DNA of 64,000 bases from NCBI GenBank assembly GCA_902608115.1, contig CACLMT010000001.1, positions 130,484 to 194,483 of the forward strand, in the 5' to 3' direction. Positions 46,310 to 54,656 of the stretch are shown here, piece by piece. A program made the translations under genes and the position numbers. Source of the DNA: an uncultured SAR86 cluster bacterium (lineage in GTDB: Bacteria > Pseudomonadota > Gammaproteobacteria > Magnimaribacterales > D2472). Below the pieces are notes generated by a model. It saw only the letters and a list, made by a program, of their open reading frames with translations. It had not been told where the DNA came from and searched no databases. Within the stretch, counting starts at the first letter, position 1; each line of letters opens with the position of its first letter.

Positions 46310-48058
46310 ATGAGTACCCAAGCTTTAACTTATCTTTTTGTGGGCATGTCTTTTGTCTTATATATTGGGATAGCTATTTGGTCTAAAGCCAAATCCACAA
46401 GTGATTTTTATGTTGCGGGGAAAGGAGTTAATCCTGTCGCCAATGGTATGGCAACTGCGGCTGATTGGATGTCAGCTGCTTCTTTTATATCTATGGCTGG
46501 TTTGATAGCTTTTATGGGCAAAGATGGTTCAGTTTATCTTATGGGATGGACAGGCGGTTACGTGCTATTAGCATTACTTTTAGCGCCATATCTAAGAAAA
46601 TTTGGTCAGTACACAGTCCCAGATTTTATTGGGACTAGATATTATTCCAAAGCGGCAAGGTTAGTAGCCGTTGTATGTTTAATTTTTATTTCTTTTACCT
46701 ATGTTGCTGGGCAGATGAGAGGAGTGGGTATTGTTTTTTCAAGATTTCTAGAAGTAGACATTAATTTAGGTGTAATTATTGGGATGATAATTGTATTTTT
46801 TTATGCAGTGCTTGGAGGCATGAAGGGAATTACCTATACTCAAGTTGCTCAATATTGTGTGCTTATTTTTGCATATCTTGTGCCAGCAATATTTATTTCT
46901 ATATTGATCACTGGTAATCCAATTCCGCAATTGGGGTTTGGGGATACTGTGGTTAATAGTTCTACATATTTATTGGATAAACTAGATCAAGTTACTGTTG
47001 ATTTGGGGTTTGTAGCTTATACAGAAAGTATTAAAAGTAATATAGATATTTTTTGTATTACAGGAGCATTAATGTTTGGCACTGCTGGGTTGCCTCATGT
47101 CATAGTTCGATTCTTCACTGTTCCAAGGGTAAGCGATGCTCGTAAATCCGCTGGCTATGCCCTCATATTTATCGCTCTTCTTTATACCACTGCTCCGGCA
47201 GTGGGGGCCTTTGCAAGGATGAACTTCATAGACTCTATTCAAGACTCTGAGTACTCTTCTGCACCCGCTTGGTTTAAAAATTGGGAAAACATAGGTTTAA
47301 TTGCTTGGAATGATAAAAACTCTGATGGTTATATACATTACTCAGCTGGAAATACCTTTAAAGAAGGTCGACCAAATTTTATTGATGAGATTGGAGAGTC
47401 CGGTGAAAGATTAACAAGCAATATTAGTAATTTTTCAAATCAAAATGAAGTATATATAGACAAAGATATAATGGTTCTTGCAAATCCCGAGATAGCAAAT
47501 TTACCTAATTGGATCATTGCATTAGTTGCTGCTGGGGCTTTGGCGGCAGCATTATCTACTGCTGCCGGTCTGTTATTAGTTATCTCCTCATCAATATCGC
47601 ATGATCTTTTAAAAAAAACATTTAAACCAAATATTACAGAGAAACAGGAGTTGCTTTATGCAAGATGCTCTGCTGCTTTTGCAATTTTGATTGCTGGGCT
47701 TTTTGGAATTTATCCACCCGGATTTGTTGCTCAGGTGGTGGCTTTTGCATTTGGCCTAGCTGCGGCTACTATTTTTCCTGCATTATTTCTTGGAATTTTT
47801 TCTAAATCCACCAACAAAGAAGGAGCCATTGCGGGAATGCTAGCTGGGCTAGCTTTTACCTCAAGCTATATCATTTATTTTAAATTTATCAATCCTCAAC
47901 TTGATAATTCAAATTTTTGGATTGGTTCTATTTCCCCAGAGGGTATTGGTTTTATTGGAATGTTTGTTAATTTTTTTATAGCATTTTTGGTTACAAAATT
48001 TTTTGCAAACCCACCAAAAGAAGTTAATGAGTTAATTCAAACTATTAGACAGCCTTAA
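46310..48058 (+). CDS. Sodium/solute symporter (SSS family, VC_2705/ActP-like)
   Basis: 582 residues, about 13 membrane segments, with GKGVNPVANGMATAADWMSAASF at the sodium/substrate site. Start is ATG at 46310, right after an in-frame TTG. With DUF4212 it forms a transporter unit of the acetate/carboxylate uptake type. An acs gene in the window would use acetate, but linkage between them is only inferred. Confidence 0.88.
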   Translation: MSTQALTYLFVGMSFVLYIGIAIWSKAKSTSDFYVAGKGVNPVANGMATAADWMSAASFISMAGLIAFMGKDGSVYLMGWTGGYVLLALLLAPYLRKFGQYTVPDFIGTRYYSKAARLVAVVCLIFISFTYVAGQMRGVGIVFSRFLEVDINLGVIIGMIIVFFYAVLGGMKGITYTQVAQYCVLIFAYLVPAIFISILITGNPIPQLGFGDTVVNSSTYLLDKLDQVTVDLGFVAYTESIKSNIDIFCITGALMFGTAGLPHVIVRFFTVPRVSDARKSAGYALIFIALLYTTAPAVGAFARMNFIDSIQDSEYSSAPAWFKNWENIGLIAWNDKNSDGYIHYSAGNTFKEGRPNFIDEIGESGERLTSNISNFSNQNEVYIDKDIMVLANPEIANLPNWIIALVAAGALAAALSTAAGLLLVISSSISHDLLKKTFKPNITEKQELLYARCSAAFAILIAGLFGIYPPGFVAQVVAFAFGLAAATIFPALFLGIFSKSTNKEGAIAGMLAGLAFTSSYIIYFKFINPQLDNSNFWIGSISPEGIGFIGMFVNFFIAFLVTKFFANPPKEVNELIQTIRQP

Positions 48059-48115
48059 AATTAATATTATTAAAAATACAAGAATTGTATAATTTATAAG
48101 AAGGAGGAAATAAAA

Positions 48116-48889
48116 ATTAATATTGTAGTAGTTAGCGGCGGTTTTGATCCAATTCATTCAGGCCATATAGAGTATTTTAAAGCAGCAAAAGCTATGGGTG
48201 ATTATCTTATAGTGGCTTTGAATAGTGATGATTGGTTAATAAAGAAAAAAGGGAAGTTCTTTATGCCTTTTTCTGAACGAGAAACGATAATTTCTAATTT
48301 AGATCTAGTGGATCAGGTTATTGACTTCCAAGATGATGAGTTGGGCAGCTGTTCTTTTGGGTTAGAAAAAGTGAAGACCCAGTATCCTGACGATAAGATC
48401 ATATTCTGTAATGGTGGAGATAGAAAAGAAAATGATATCCCCGAAATGAATGTTCAAGGGATAAGTTTTGAATTTGGCCTTGGGGGAGATCATAAAATGA
48501 ATTCTTCTAGCACAATACTCAAAGAATGGGATTTTAAGACTGAAGAACGAGTTTGGGGAAAATTTCATAATTTATTTACTGAAAATGGTTTGAATATTAA
48601 GGAAATGATTGTTTCTCCAGGAAAAGGAATGAGTTTTCAGCGCCATTTTAAAAGAAATGAGATTTGGTTTGTAAGCAAAGGGGCGTGCGAAGTAAATTTT
48701 AGCGAATCAACTCCAGAGGAGCAGACAAAAATCAATTTAGATACAGAGGATGTTTTTCATGTAAAAATAGGTTCATGGCATCAGATTATTAATCCATTTA
48801 ATGATCCTTGTCATATTATTGAAATTCAATATGGAGAAGCTACAGACGAAGAAGATATAGAAAGACTTTCTTATTATGAGGGTAATTAG
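48116..48889 (+). CDS. Cytidylyltransferase-like domain fused to a cupin, AUU start
   Basis: About 257 residues. The N-terminal half has GGFDPIHSGHIEYFKAAKAMG (HxGH) and the late SSSTILKEW, as in RfaE-type or glycerol-3-phosphate cytidylyltransferases. The C-terminal half, from about 140, is a cupin like that of type II mannose-6-phosphate isomerases (SPGKGMSFQRHFKRNEIWFVSKG, WHQIINPFNDPCHIIEIQYGE). No ATG, GTG or TTG exists in the frame before the HxGH motif; AAGGAGG (48101-48107) lies 8 bases before ATT at 48116, so AUU (or AUA at 48110) initiates. Confidence 0.8.
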   Translation: MNIVVVSGGFDPIHSGHIEYFKAAKAMGDYLIVALNSDDWLIKKKGKFFMPFSERETIISNLDLVDQVIDFQDDELGSCSFGLEKVKTQYPDDKIIFCNGGDRKENDIPEMNVQGISFEFGLGGDHKMNSSSTILKEWDFKTEERVWGKFHNLFTENGLNIKEMIVSPGKGMSFQRHFKRNEIWFVSKGACEVNFSESTPEEQTKINLDTEDVFHVKIGSWHQIINPFNDPCHIIEIQYGEATDEEDIERLSYYEGN

Positions 48890-48898
48890 TAAGTAAAA

Positions 48899-49060
48899 TT
48901 ATTTATTTATTATTTTTTCAAGTTCTATAATTCTTTTTTCTAATTTTTCTAATTCAGATTTTTTTATAAAACCAGAATCCTTCATAAATTCTTCCAAAGC
49001 TGGTTTTAACATTTTTTCCACGTTTTTAAGATCACCGGCCATCTTTAAGGGATTAAACAT
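48899..49060 (-). CDS. 53-residue coiled-coil protein (UbiK/BMFP-like)
   Basis: Minus-strand frame from ATG at 49060 with AGGAG 5 bases before. The product has an amphipathic start (MFNPLKMAGDLKNV) then ALEEFMKDSGFIKKSELEKLE and a coiled end (KRIIELEKIINK). The GF-x-K-x-E-L-E-x-L pattern parallels the C-terminal part of BMFP/UbiK accessory proteins, which are longer. Low-certainty assignment. Confidence 0.55.
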   Translation of the reverse strand: MFNPLKMAGDLKNVEKMLKPALEEFMKDSGFIKKSELEKLEKRIIELEKIINK

Positions 49061-49149
49061 ATTCACTCCTATGAACATTTAGAGTAAAAGTATAAATTAT
49101 TAAAGGTATATTACTGTATTCGGATACAATTAATTAAAATGGAGGTTAT

Positions 49150-49566
49150 ATGAATATATCAACTTATTTAGATGACATTGCCAAACCTTTTCAAAGGATA
49201 GCCCCTTGGATTTTAAGATTAGTATTGGGTGTTTCTTTTATCTTACATGGTTTTGGCAAGTTTCCACTGCCACCAGAAAAGTTGGTTGGATGGTTTGATA
49301 GCATGGGAATAGTGGCACCACAAATTGTCTCTAGTCTAGTTGCACTTGGAGAGGTTGGAGCTGGGATTGCAGTTATACTGGGAGGTGTTTTAGGGAGAAT
49401 AGGGCACCTAGTCACAAGGTTGGGCGGTGGCGCAATTTTAGTGATTATGTCTGGTGCATTTTACTTGGCTCATTCCGATTGGTTTATTACTCAAGAATTA
49501 TTTATGAGTGAACAGATCTTTTTGTTTAGTTTGGGCTTATATTTTGCGATAAAAGGGAACAACTAA
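49150..49566 (+). CDS. DoxX-family membrane protein
   Basis: 138 residues with four membrane segments. LRLVLGVSFILHGFGKF near residue 22 and FDSMGI...ALGEVGAGIAVILG match the DoxX pattern. Quinone-linked redox roles are described for relatives. GGAGG precedes the ATG. A Fur box and TonB receptor follow. Confidence 0.83.
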   Translation: MNISTYLDDIAKPFQRIAPWILRLVLGVSFILHGFGKFPLPPEKLVGWFDSMGIVAPQIVSSLVALGEVGAGIAVILGGVLGRIGHLVTRLGGGAILVIMSGAFYLAHSDWFITQELFMSEQIFLFSLGLYFAIKGNN

Positions 49567-49593
49567 AAAAAATTAAATAGATATTGATTTTTT

Positions 49594-49626
49594 AAATGAG
49601 AATGATTATCATTATCATTCTCATTT
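49594..49626 (+). promoter_or_regulatory. Fur box upstream of the TonB receptor
   Basis: AAATGAGAATGAT (49594-49606) and its complement ATCATTCTCATTT (49614-49626) flank a 7-base spacer; the core GATTATCATTATC is the classic GATAAT-GATTATC-type Fur site. It ends about 43 bases before the receptor ATG, where Fe-Fur binding would block transcription when iron is plentiful. Confidence 0.85.
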
Positions 49627-49669
49627 AGATATTTGTATCTTCTTGAGCGCACTTTTAAGAAGGTAACAA

Positions 49670-51868
49670 ATGAATCATCAACAGCCTGATACGAAAACTA
49701 AAATTAATTATGCAATTATAGGGCTATTAACAGTCTTATTTTTTATTCCTGCGCTTGCTGCATATGATTTAGAAAGCATTGAATCAGTAACAATTATTGG
49801 TTCCAAGGAGGATGCAAGAAATATTGCAGGATCTGGAGCCGTAATATCAAATGATGATTTGCAAAAAACCATGGATACTGATATTCATAAAATTTTATCA
49901 GCGGTTCCAGGAGTTTTTTTTAGAACAGAAGATGGTTATGGGTTAAGACCAAACATATCTATCAGAGGTACAACTATAGATAGATCTTCAAAGGTTACCA
50001 TCATGGAAGATGGTGTTCTTGTTGCTCCAGCTCCATATACATCTGCCTCAGCATATTATTTCCCGACAACAGGAAGAATTAATTCAGTTGAAGTTTTAAA
50101 AGGTCCTGCTGCAATTACACAAGGACCAAGCACTATTGGTGGCGCAATTAATCTTGTAAGTACACCAATTCCTGCTGATGAATTTGGGGGCGAGGTTGTT
50201 CAAGAACTGGGTGACAACGGTATGATGAGAACGCATGCTGTGGTCGGTGGAGATAATGGAACTATTGGCGCTATGGTAGAAGTTCATGAACATTCAACAG
50301 ATGGATTTGATTCTATTGCAAATGTAGGTGGAGATACCGGATTTAATAAATCAGACTTTATGGCTAAATTAAGATATGCCTCTGATAATCATGAGTTTGC
50401 TTTAAAAATTGTTGATGTAGATGAAACATCAGAACAATCTTATGTGGGCTTATCTCAGTACAGCTTTCAACAAAACCCTAGAAGAAGATATGGCATGACT
50501 CAGCATGATGTGATGAATAATGATGGGGACCAACAATCATTAACATACAAGGGATCTTTTGGTAACTTTGATGTTGTTGCAACATCATGGGGTAATGACT
50601 ACCACAGAGATTGGTTTAAAGTTGATAAAGCTAACAATAAAAAAGAGCATGGTGTAAGCAATGGGATTGATTCAGTTATAGCGGCAGCTAATGCAGGCAA
50701 TGGTGATGCTCAGGGCATTTTAGATGGCACCAAAGCTGTTCAAGTAAAACTCAAACATAATAATAGGTTCTATACTAATGAGGGCATCCAGCTTCAAATA
50801 TTTACTGATATTGGTAATAACGCAATAACTTTTGGTTATAGAGATATGGAAGATTCTGAAAGCAGACTTCAACATTATGAATGTTTTGATCAAAGTGCAA
50901 TTGGAACAAATTCTGCTTTATATGCATGTAGCACAGGGTGGTCAGGCAGTAACAACAGACTCAGAGAAACCGATGCAACCTCATTTTATATTCAAGATAA
51001 AATCACAATAGGTAAGCTTGTTCTAACACTTGGTTATAGATCTGAAGACTATGATAAAGTTGAGAGCAGATGGAAAGATGGCGCTCCAACAAGAACGGTT
51101 CCAGATCCTAGTTATATTAATAAAAAATCAAGCGGTGATTATACAACCACAGGTATTGGAGCCACATTTGATGTTAACGAAAGCCTAAAGCTTATTGCTG
51201 GTTTTTATCAAGGAATGTCTCCAGTCTTTAGTGGTGACGCTGAGGAAGCAGACAATATAGAGCTTGGTTTTAGATATAATCAAGGCACAATTGCAGTGGA
51301 GGCTATTTACTTTGCTAGCGATTATGCAAATTTAGTTGGAACATGTTCCAACTCAAGTGGTAGCGATTGTGAGGCCGGAGAAACATTTAGCGGTGGGGAG
51401 GTTGATGTCTCTGGGCTAGAGTTAAGTGCTTCATGGGTTATTAGTAGCGATGGAATTAGTTATCCTCTAGCCATTGTATACACTTCAACTGATGCAACTT
51501 TTGAAAATAGTTTCTCTAATAAAGATTATTGGGGAACTGTGGCAGCAGGAGATGATGTTCCATATATACCAAGTTCAGTATTGGCAATTAGTGCTGGTTT
51601 TGTAACTGAAAGCGGCTGGAATGGTTATTTAAGAATGGCTGATCATGGAGGCTCGTGTTCAACTGCGGCTTGCAGTACTTATGAAAAGATAGATGATTAT
51701 AGTTATATTGATTTAACCTTAAGAAAATCAATAAATTCTAATTTTGACATATATGGGGTTTTAGAAAACGCAACTGACAATGAAGACATTGCAGCTAGAG
51801 CCCCTAAAAACGGTGCTAGGTCTCAAAAACCTCAAACCTTCAAAGTAGGATTTAGTTATAAATTCTAA
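49670..51868 (+). CDS. TonB-dependent outer-membrane receptor (FecA-like, probably ferric siderophore/citrate)
   Basis: 732 residues: signal sequence (about 1-30), plug domain with LSAVPGVFFRTEDGYGLRPN and ISIRGTTIDRSSKV, EVLKGPAAITQGPSTIGGAIN, and a C-terminal barrel ending in VGFSYKF (terminal aromatic). The RPNISIRGT, DGVLVAPAPYTSASAYYFP strings recall FecA-type plugs. No N-terminal signalling domain is seen. Controlled by a Fur box, so iron uptake is likely; the ligand is unknown. A long gap (1,400 nt) of barrel sequence shows no defects. Confidence 0.92.
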   Translation: MNHQQPDTKTKINYAIIGLLTVLFFIPALAAYDLESIESVTIIGSKEDARNIAGSGAVISNDDLQKTMDTDIHKILSAVPGVFFRTEDGYGLRPNISIRGTTIDRSSKVTIMEDGVLVAPAPYTSASAYYFPTTGRINSVEVLKGPAAITQGPSTIGGAINLVSTPIPADEFGGEVVQELGDNGMMRTHAVVGGDNGTIGAMVEVHEHSTDGFDSIANVGGDTGFNKSDFMAKLRYASDNHEFALKIVDVDETSEQSYVGLSQYSFQQNPRRRYGMTQHDVMNNDGDQQSLTYKGSFGNFDVVATSWGNDYHRDWFKVDKANNKKEHGVSNGIDSVIAAANAGNGDAQGILDGTKAVQVKLKHNNRFYTNEGIQLQIFTDIGNNAITFGYRDMEDSESRLQHYECFDQSAIGTNSALYACSTGWSGSNNRLRETDATSFYIQDKITIGKLVLTLGYRSEDYDKVESRWKDGAPTRTVPDPSYINKKSSGDYTTTGIGATFDVNESLKLIAGFYQGMSPVFSGDAEEADNIELGFRYNQGTIAVEAIYFASDYANLVGTCSNSSGSDCEAGETFSGGEVDVSGLELSASWVISSDGISYPLAIVYTSTDATFENSFSNKDYWGTVAAGDDVPYIPSSVLAISAGFVTESGWNGYLRMADHGGSCSTAACSTYEKIDDYSYIDLTLRKSINSNFDIYGVLENATDNEDIAARAPKNGARSQKPQTFKVGFSYKF

Positions 51869-51995
51869 TTGATCTCTGGGTGGGAGTTACAAAACAAAGC
51901 TGTGGTAGGCTCTTCCCAATCCCCAAGGATTCGTCCTAAGTGAGTACACAAGGTCTAGAGTAACCTTTATCCTTTATCTTGCTTAACAGAGTATA

Positions 51996-52023
51996 TTGAT
52001 AAGAAACATATATCTTGTACAAT
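51996..52023 (+). promoter_or_regulatory. Promoter of tRNA-Ala
   Basis: TTGATA (51996-52001), 16-base spacer, TACAAT (52018-52023); the tRNA begins 14 bases after the -10. Good sigma-70 match. Confidence 0.6.
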
Positions 52024-52036
52024 TGTCCCCTCGTGT

Positions 52037-52112
52037 GGGGCTATAGCTCAGCTGGGAGAGCACCTGCTTTGCAAGCAGGGGGTCCGCGGTTCGATCCCGC
52101 GTAGCTCCACCA
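52037..52112 (+). tRNA. tRNA-Ala (anticodon TGC), CCA encoded
   Basis: A 76-base cloverleaf: acceptor GGGGCTA/TAGCTCC, anticodon loop CTTTGCAAG (TGC), T-loop GGTTCGATCC, encoded CCA. Like tRNA-Ile at 39.5 kb it stands alone rather than in an rRNA spacer. No partial copies of it are seen nearby. Confidence 0.97.
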
Positions 52113-52185
52113 AGTTTTTGTATTTTGATATCTTTTTTCATATTCGCATTGACTTTGAACATGCTTTAAGTAGTATAGCCAGCCC

Positions 52186-52953
52186 ATGAAAAAAACAAAA
52201 AACACAAAAAAACCCCAAATAGAAAAAGCCTATAAAAATTTAGATTTTTTAAATAGCAAAGATGCTCGAACTTTAAGGATTTTGTCTGAATATCTTTATC
52301 CAAAAAAACAACTTGAAGAAGAAAAAGTAACGAACACTATAGTAATTTTTGGATCAGCAAGAGCACCATCACCAGGGGAGTTAAGTAACAAAGAAGGAAG
52401 AAGTAAAAACCATAAATTAGCTGAGTACTACGATGCTACAAGAATACTCTCAAAAAGATTGACAGAATGGTCTAAGAATTTAAATCAGGAAGACCAAGAA
52501 TATGTCATTTGTTCAGGTGGAGGTCCGGGTATCATGATTGCAGCTAATCGTGGAGCAAGTGAGGCCAAAGGTAAAAGCATGGCCCTCAGAATTTCCTTGC
52601 CCTTTGAAAATATCCCCAATCCATATGTTACTCCAGAGTTAGAGTTTGAATTTCATTATTTTTTTACTAGAAAATTTTGGTTCTCTTATCTAGCAAAAGC
52701 TCTCGTAATTATGCCTGGAGGCTTTGGAACTTTAGATGAATTTTTTGAAATTCTTACACTTATCCAAACTGAAAAAATGAAGAAAAATTTACCCATAGTT
52801 CTTTTTGGAAAAGAGTATTGGAGTAAGTTAATTAATTTTGAAACTTTGGTTGAATTTGGAACAATAGACAGGAAGGACTTAGATCTGTTTCTTCTTACGA
52901 GCAGTGTTGATGAAGCTTATGAGTATGTTATATCAAGCCTTAATTCCAAATAA
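52186..52953 (+). CDS. LOG-family nucleoside 5'-monophosphate phosphoribohydrolase
   Basis: 255 residues. GGGPGIMIAANRGA and PGGFGTLDEFFEILTLIQTEK are the LOG motifs (the second is PGGxGTxxE). Family members cleave the ribosyl bond of 5'-monophosphates, including cytokinin precursors. It has an N-terminal lysine-rich extension before about residue 45. Starts 73 bases after tRNA-Ala. Confidence 0.87.
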   Translation: MKKTKNTKKPQIEKAYKNLDFLNSKDARTLRILSEYLYPKKQLEEEKVTNTIVIFGSARAPSPGELSNKEGRSKNHKLAEYYDATRILSKRLTEWSKNLNQEDQEYVICSGGGPGIMIAANRGASEAKGKSMALRISLPFENIPNPYVTPELEFEFHYFFTRKFWFSYLAKALVIMPGGFGTLDEFFEILTLIQTEKMKKNLPIVLFGKEYWSKLINFETLVEFGTIDRKDLDLFLLTSSVDEAYEYVISSLNSK

Positions 52954-53037
52954 TAATTCAATCTCCTAGATTAATTTGCCTATTGGGTTAGATATTCATG
53001 AAGGAAAAGAAACTTTGAGTTTATGTGGTTCCAATTT

Positions 53038-54051
53038 TTAACCAGAAGATCTACCATTAAATGCTTCAACTAAAGCTTTTTTCTTCCATTCAGGGTCACT
53101 ATCATTTTTATCATAAAGATCATCAAGAATTTCTTTATAATCTCGCATTTCTCTATCAGAATTGATCACCATTAAATCATTTGCAATTACGACATTTCCG
53201 TCATAGACGCTCTTTACTTCTTGAAGTATTTCATCAGGACTTGATCCCCAAAATAATATATGTGAAAGGATTAATAAGTTTGGTTTTATTCTTTGAGCAA
53301 TTTTTCCTATTTCAAATGTGGAGGTGTGATGGGCTTTATGATATTTCTGCCAAGCTTTAGTTTTTTTTAAAAAGCCTGCATGGGAATATACTTCATGAAC
53401 TAATATATCTGCTCCAGCAGCATACCTTTCTAGGGTTTTAGATGGCCCGGTATCGCCCGAGAATACAATAACTTTATCTGTAGAAGTAAATCTAAACCCA
53501 AAAGCATCATTAAAATCTCCATGACTTACTTTAAATGCCTCAACCTCTATATTCTCATCTTGGTATACAAGCCCCTCTTTTAGCTTTGTAAACTCATACA
53601 TGTACCCAGTTTTATTGGCTGGTTGAGTTCCATGAATTCGATAGTTAATATCTTGTTTATAGGCTTTCACAATAGATTGGGCCATTCCTTTTAGTCCCGC
53701 TGGTCCAAATAGTTTTAATTTTTTCTCTCTACCCATTATCCATGGAGTTAAGAGTAAGTCTGATAACCCCATAGAATGATCTGAGTGAATATGAGTTAAA
53801 AATGCATGTTCAAAATTTATTACATTCATGCCGTTTATTTGACCGCCCCATTCAGGCGATAATGATGCTGCTTTTCTAATTATTCCTGGGCCAAAATCGA
53901 CCAGATAGGGTACCCCATTAGTTAGAACTGCATAAGAAGAGCCTGCTCTTTCTGGATCTGGATTTGGAGTTCCAGATCCCAATATAATTAGCTGGGTAGA
54001 TGAAAACACCATGGGTGAAATTAATAACAGGGCTATAAATTTATATTTCAT
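53038..54051 (-). CDS. Exported MBL-fold (RNase Z/arylsulfatase-like) hydrolase with M1-derived C-terminus
   Basis: 337 residues: signal peptide (about 1-17), LGSGTPNPDPERAGSSY, the zinc motif THIHSDHSMGL, SGDTGPS and LSHILFWG. It resembles AtsA/RNase-Z-type enzymes exported to the periplasm; substrate unknown. The natural end seems to be at VIANDLMVI. After that, about 33 residues (SDREMRDYKEILDDLYDK...) are nearly identical to the M1 peptidase encoded downstream. See the repeat and findings. Confidence 0.82.
   Translation of the reverse strand: MKYKFIALLLISPMVFSSTQLIILGSGTPNPDPERAGSSYAVLTNGVPYLVDFGPGIIRKAASLSPEWGGQINGMNVINFEHAFLTHIHSDHSMGLSDLLLTPWIMGREKKLKLFGPAGLKGMAQSIVKAYKQDINYRIHGTQPANKTGYMYEFTKLKEGLVYQDENIEVEAFKVSHGDFNDAFGFRFTSTDKVIVFSGDTGPSKTLERYAAGADILVHEVYSHAGFLKKTKAWQKYHKAHHTSTFEIGKIAQRIKPNLLILSHILFWGSSPDEILQEVKSVYDGNVVIANDLMVINSDREMRDYKEILDDLYDKNDSDPEWKKKALVEAFNGRSSG
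53060..53160 (-). repeat. 101-bp repeat, copy 1 (3' end of the MBL-fold gene)
   Basis: Matches 55009-55109 with one mismatch, in the same orientation and reading frame. It encodes the 33-residue segment SDREMRDYKEILDDLYDK through WKKKALVEA. Flanks are unrelated. Confidence 0.95.
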
Positions 54052-54098
54052 CTTGATTTATTAAGTTATCCTACTGTAATAATAATAAAGCATTAACA

Positions 54099-54590
54099 AT
54101 GAAAAATTCAATTTCACTGATCGGGATGGCGGGATCAGGCAAAACAACAATAGGTCTGAAATTATCAGAAATTTTAAATTTAAGTTTTTCTGATAGCGAT
54201 AATGTTATAGAAACAAAATATGGCAAAACACTTCAATCTATTTTAGATTCTGATGGTTATATGGGTTTAAGGGCAATTGAAGAAAATGCCATTCTATCTA
54301 TTAAAATTGATCATGTTGTTTTAGCTACTGGAGGCAGTGCAGTGTACAGCACCAAAGCAATGGAATATTTAAAGATGAATTCTTTAATTATTTTTTTAGA
54401 AGTTCCTTTTGATCAGATTATGGAGCGAGTTTCAAGTTTTTTAGACAGAGGTTTTGCAAAGGAGCCAAATCAAAGTATTGAAGATGCTTTTCTTGAAAGA
54501 CAGAGTCTATATGCCAATTATGCTGATCACATTATAGTCAATACTGAAAGCATTGATTCTTGTGTATCAAAAATTCTTAATTTGCTCTAA
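54099..54590 (+). CDS. aroK: Shikimate kinase
   Basis: 163 residues. GMAGSGKTTIGLKLSEIL is the P-loop (residue 8), SDNVIETKYGKT holds the shikimate-binding aspartate, and LATGGSAV the second substrate loop (usual GGG replaced by GGS). Phosphorylates shikimate for aromatic amino acids. Not next to aroB here. Related gluconate-type kinases are the alternative. Confidence 0.83.
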   Translation: MKNSISLIGMAGSGKTTIGLKLSEILNLSFSDSDNVIETKYGKTLQSILDSDGYMGLRAIEENAILSIKIDHVVLATGGSAVYSTKAMEYLKMNSLIIFLEVPFDQIMERVSSFLDRGFAKEPNQSIEDAFLERQSLYANYADHIIVNTESIDSCVSKILNLL

Positions 54591-54656
54591 GCTTTTGCAG
54601 AATTTGGTTTTGGTATAGCGAAAAAAATTAAGAAAGATTTATCTGTGATTTGCTAA

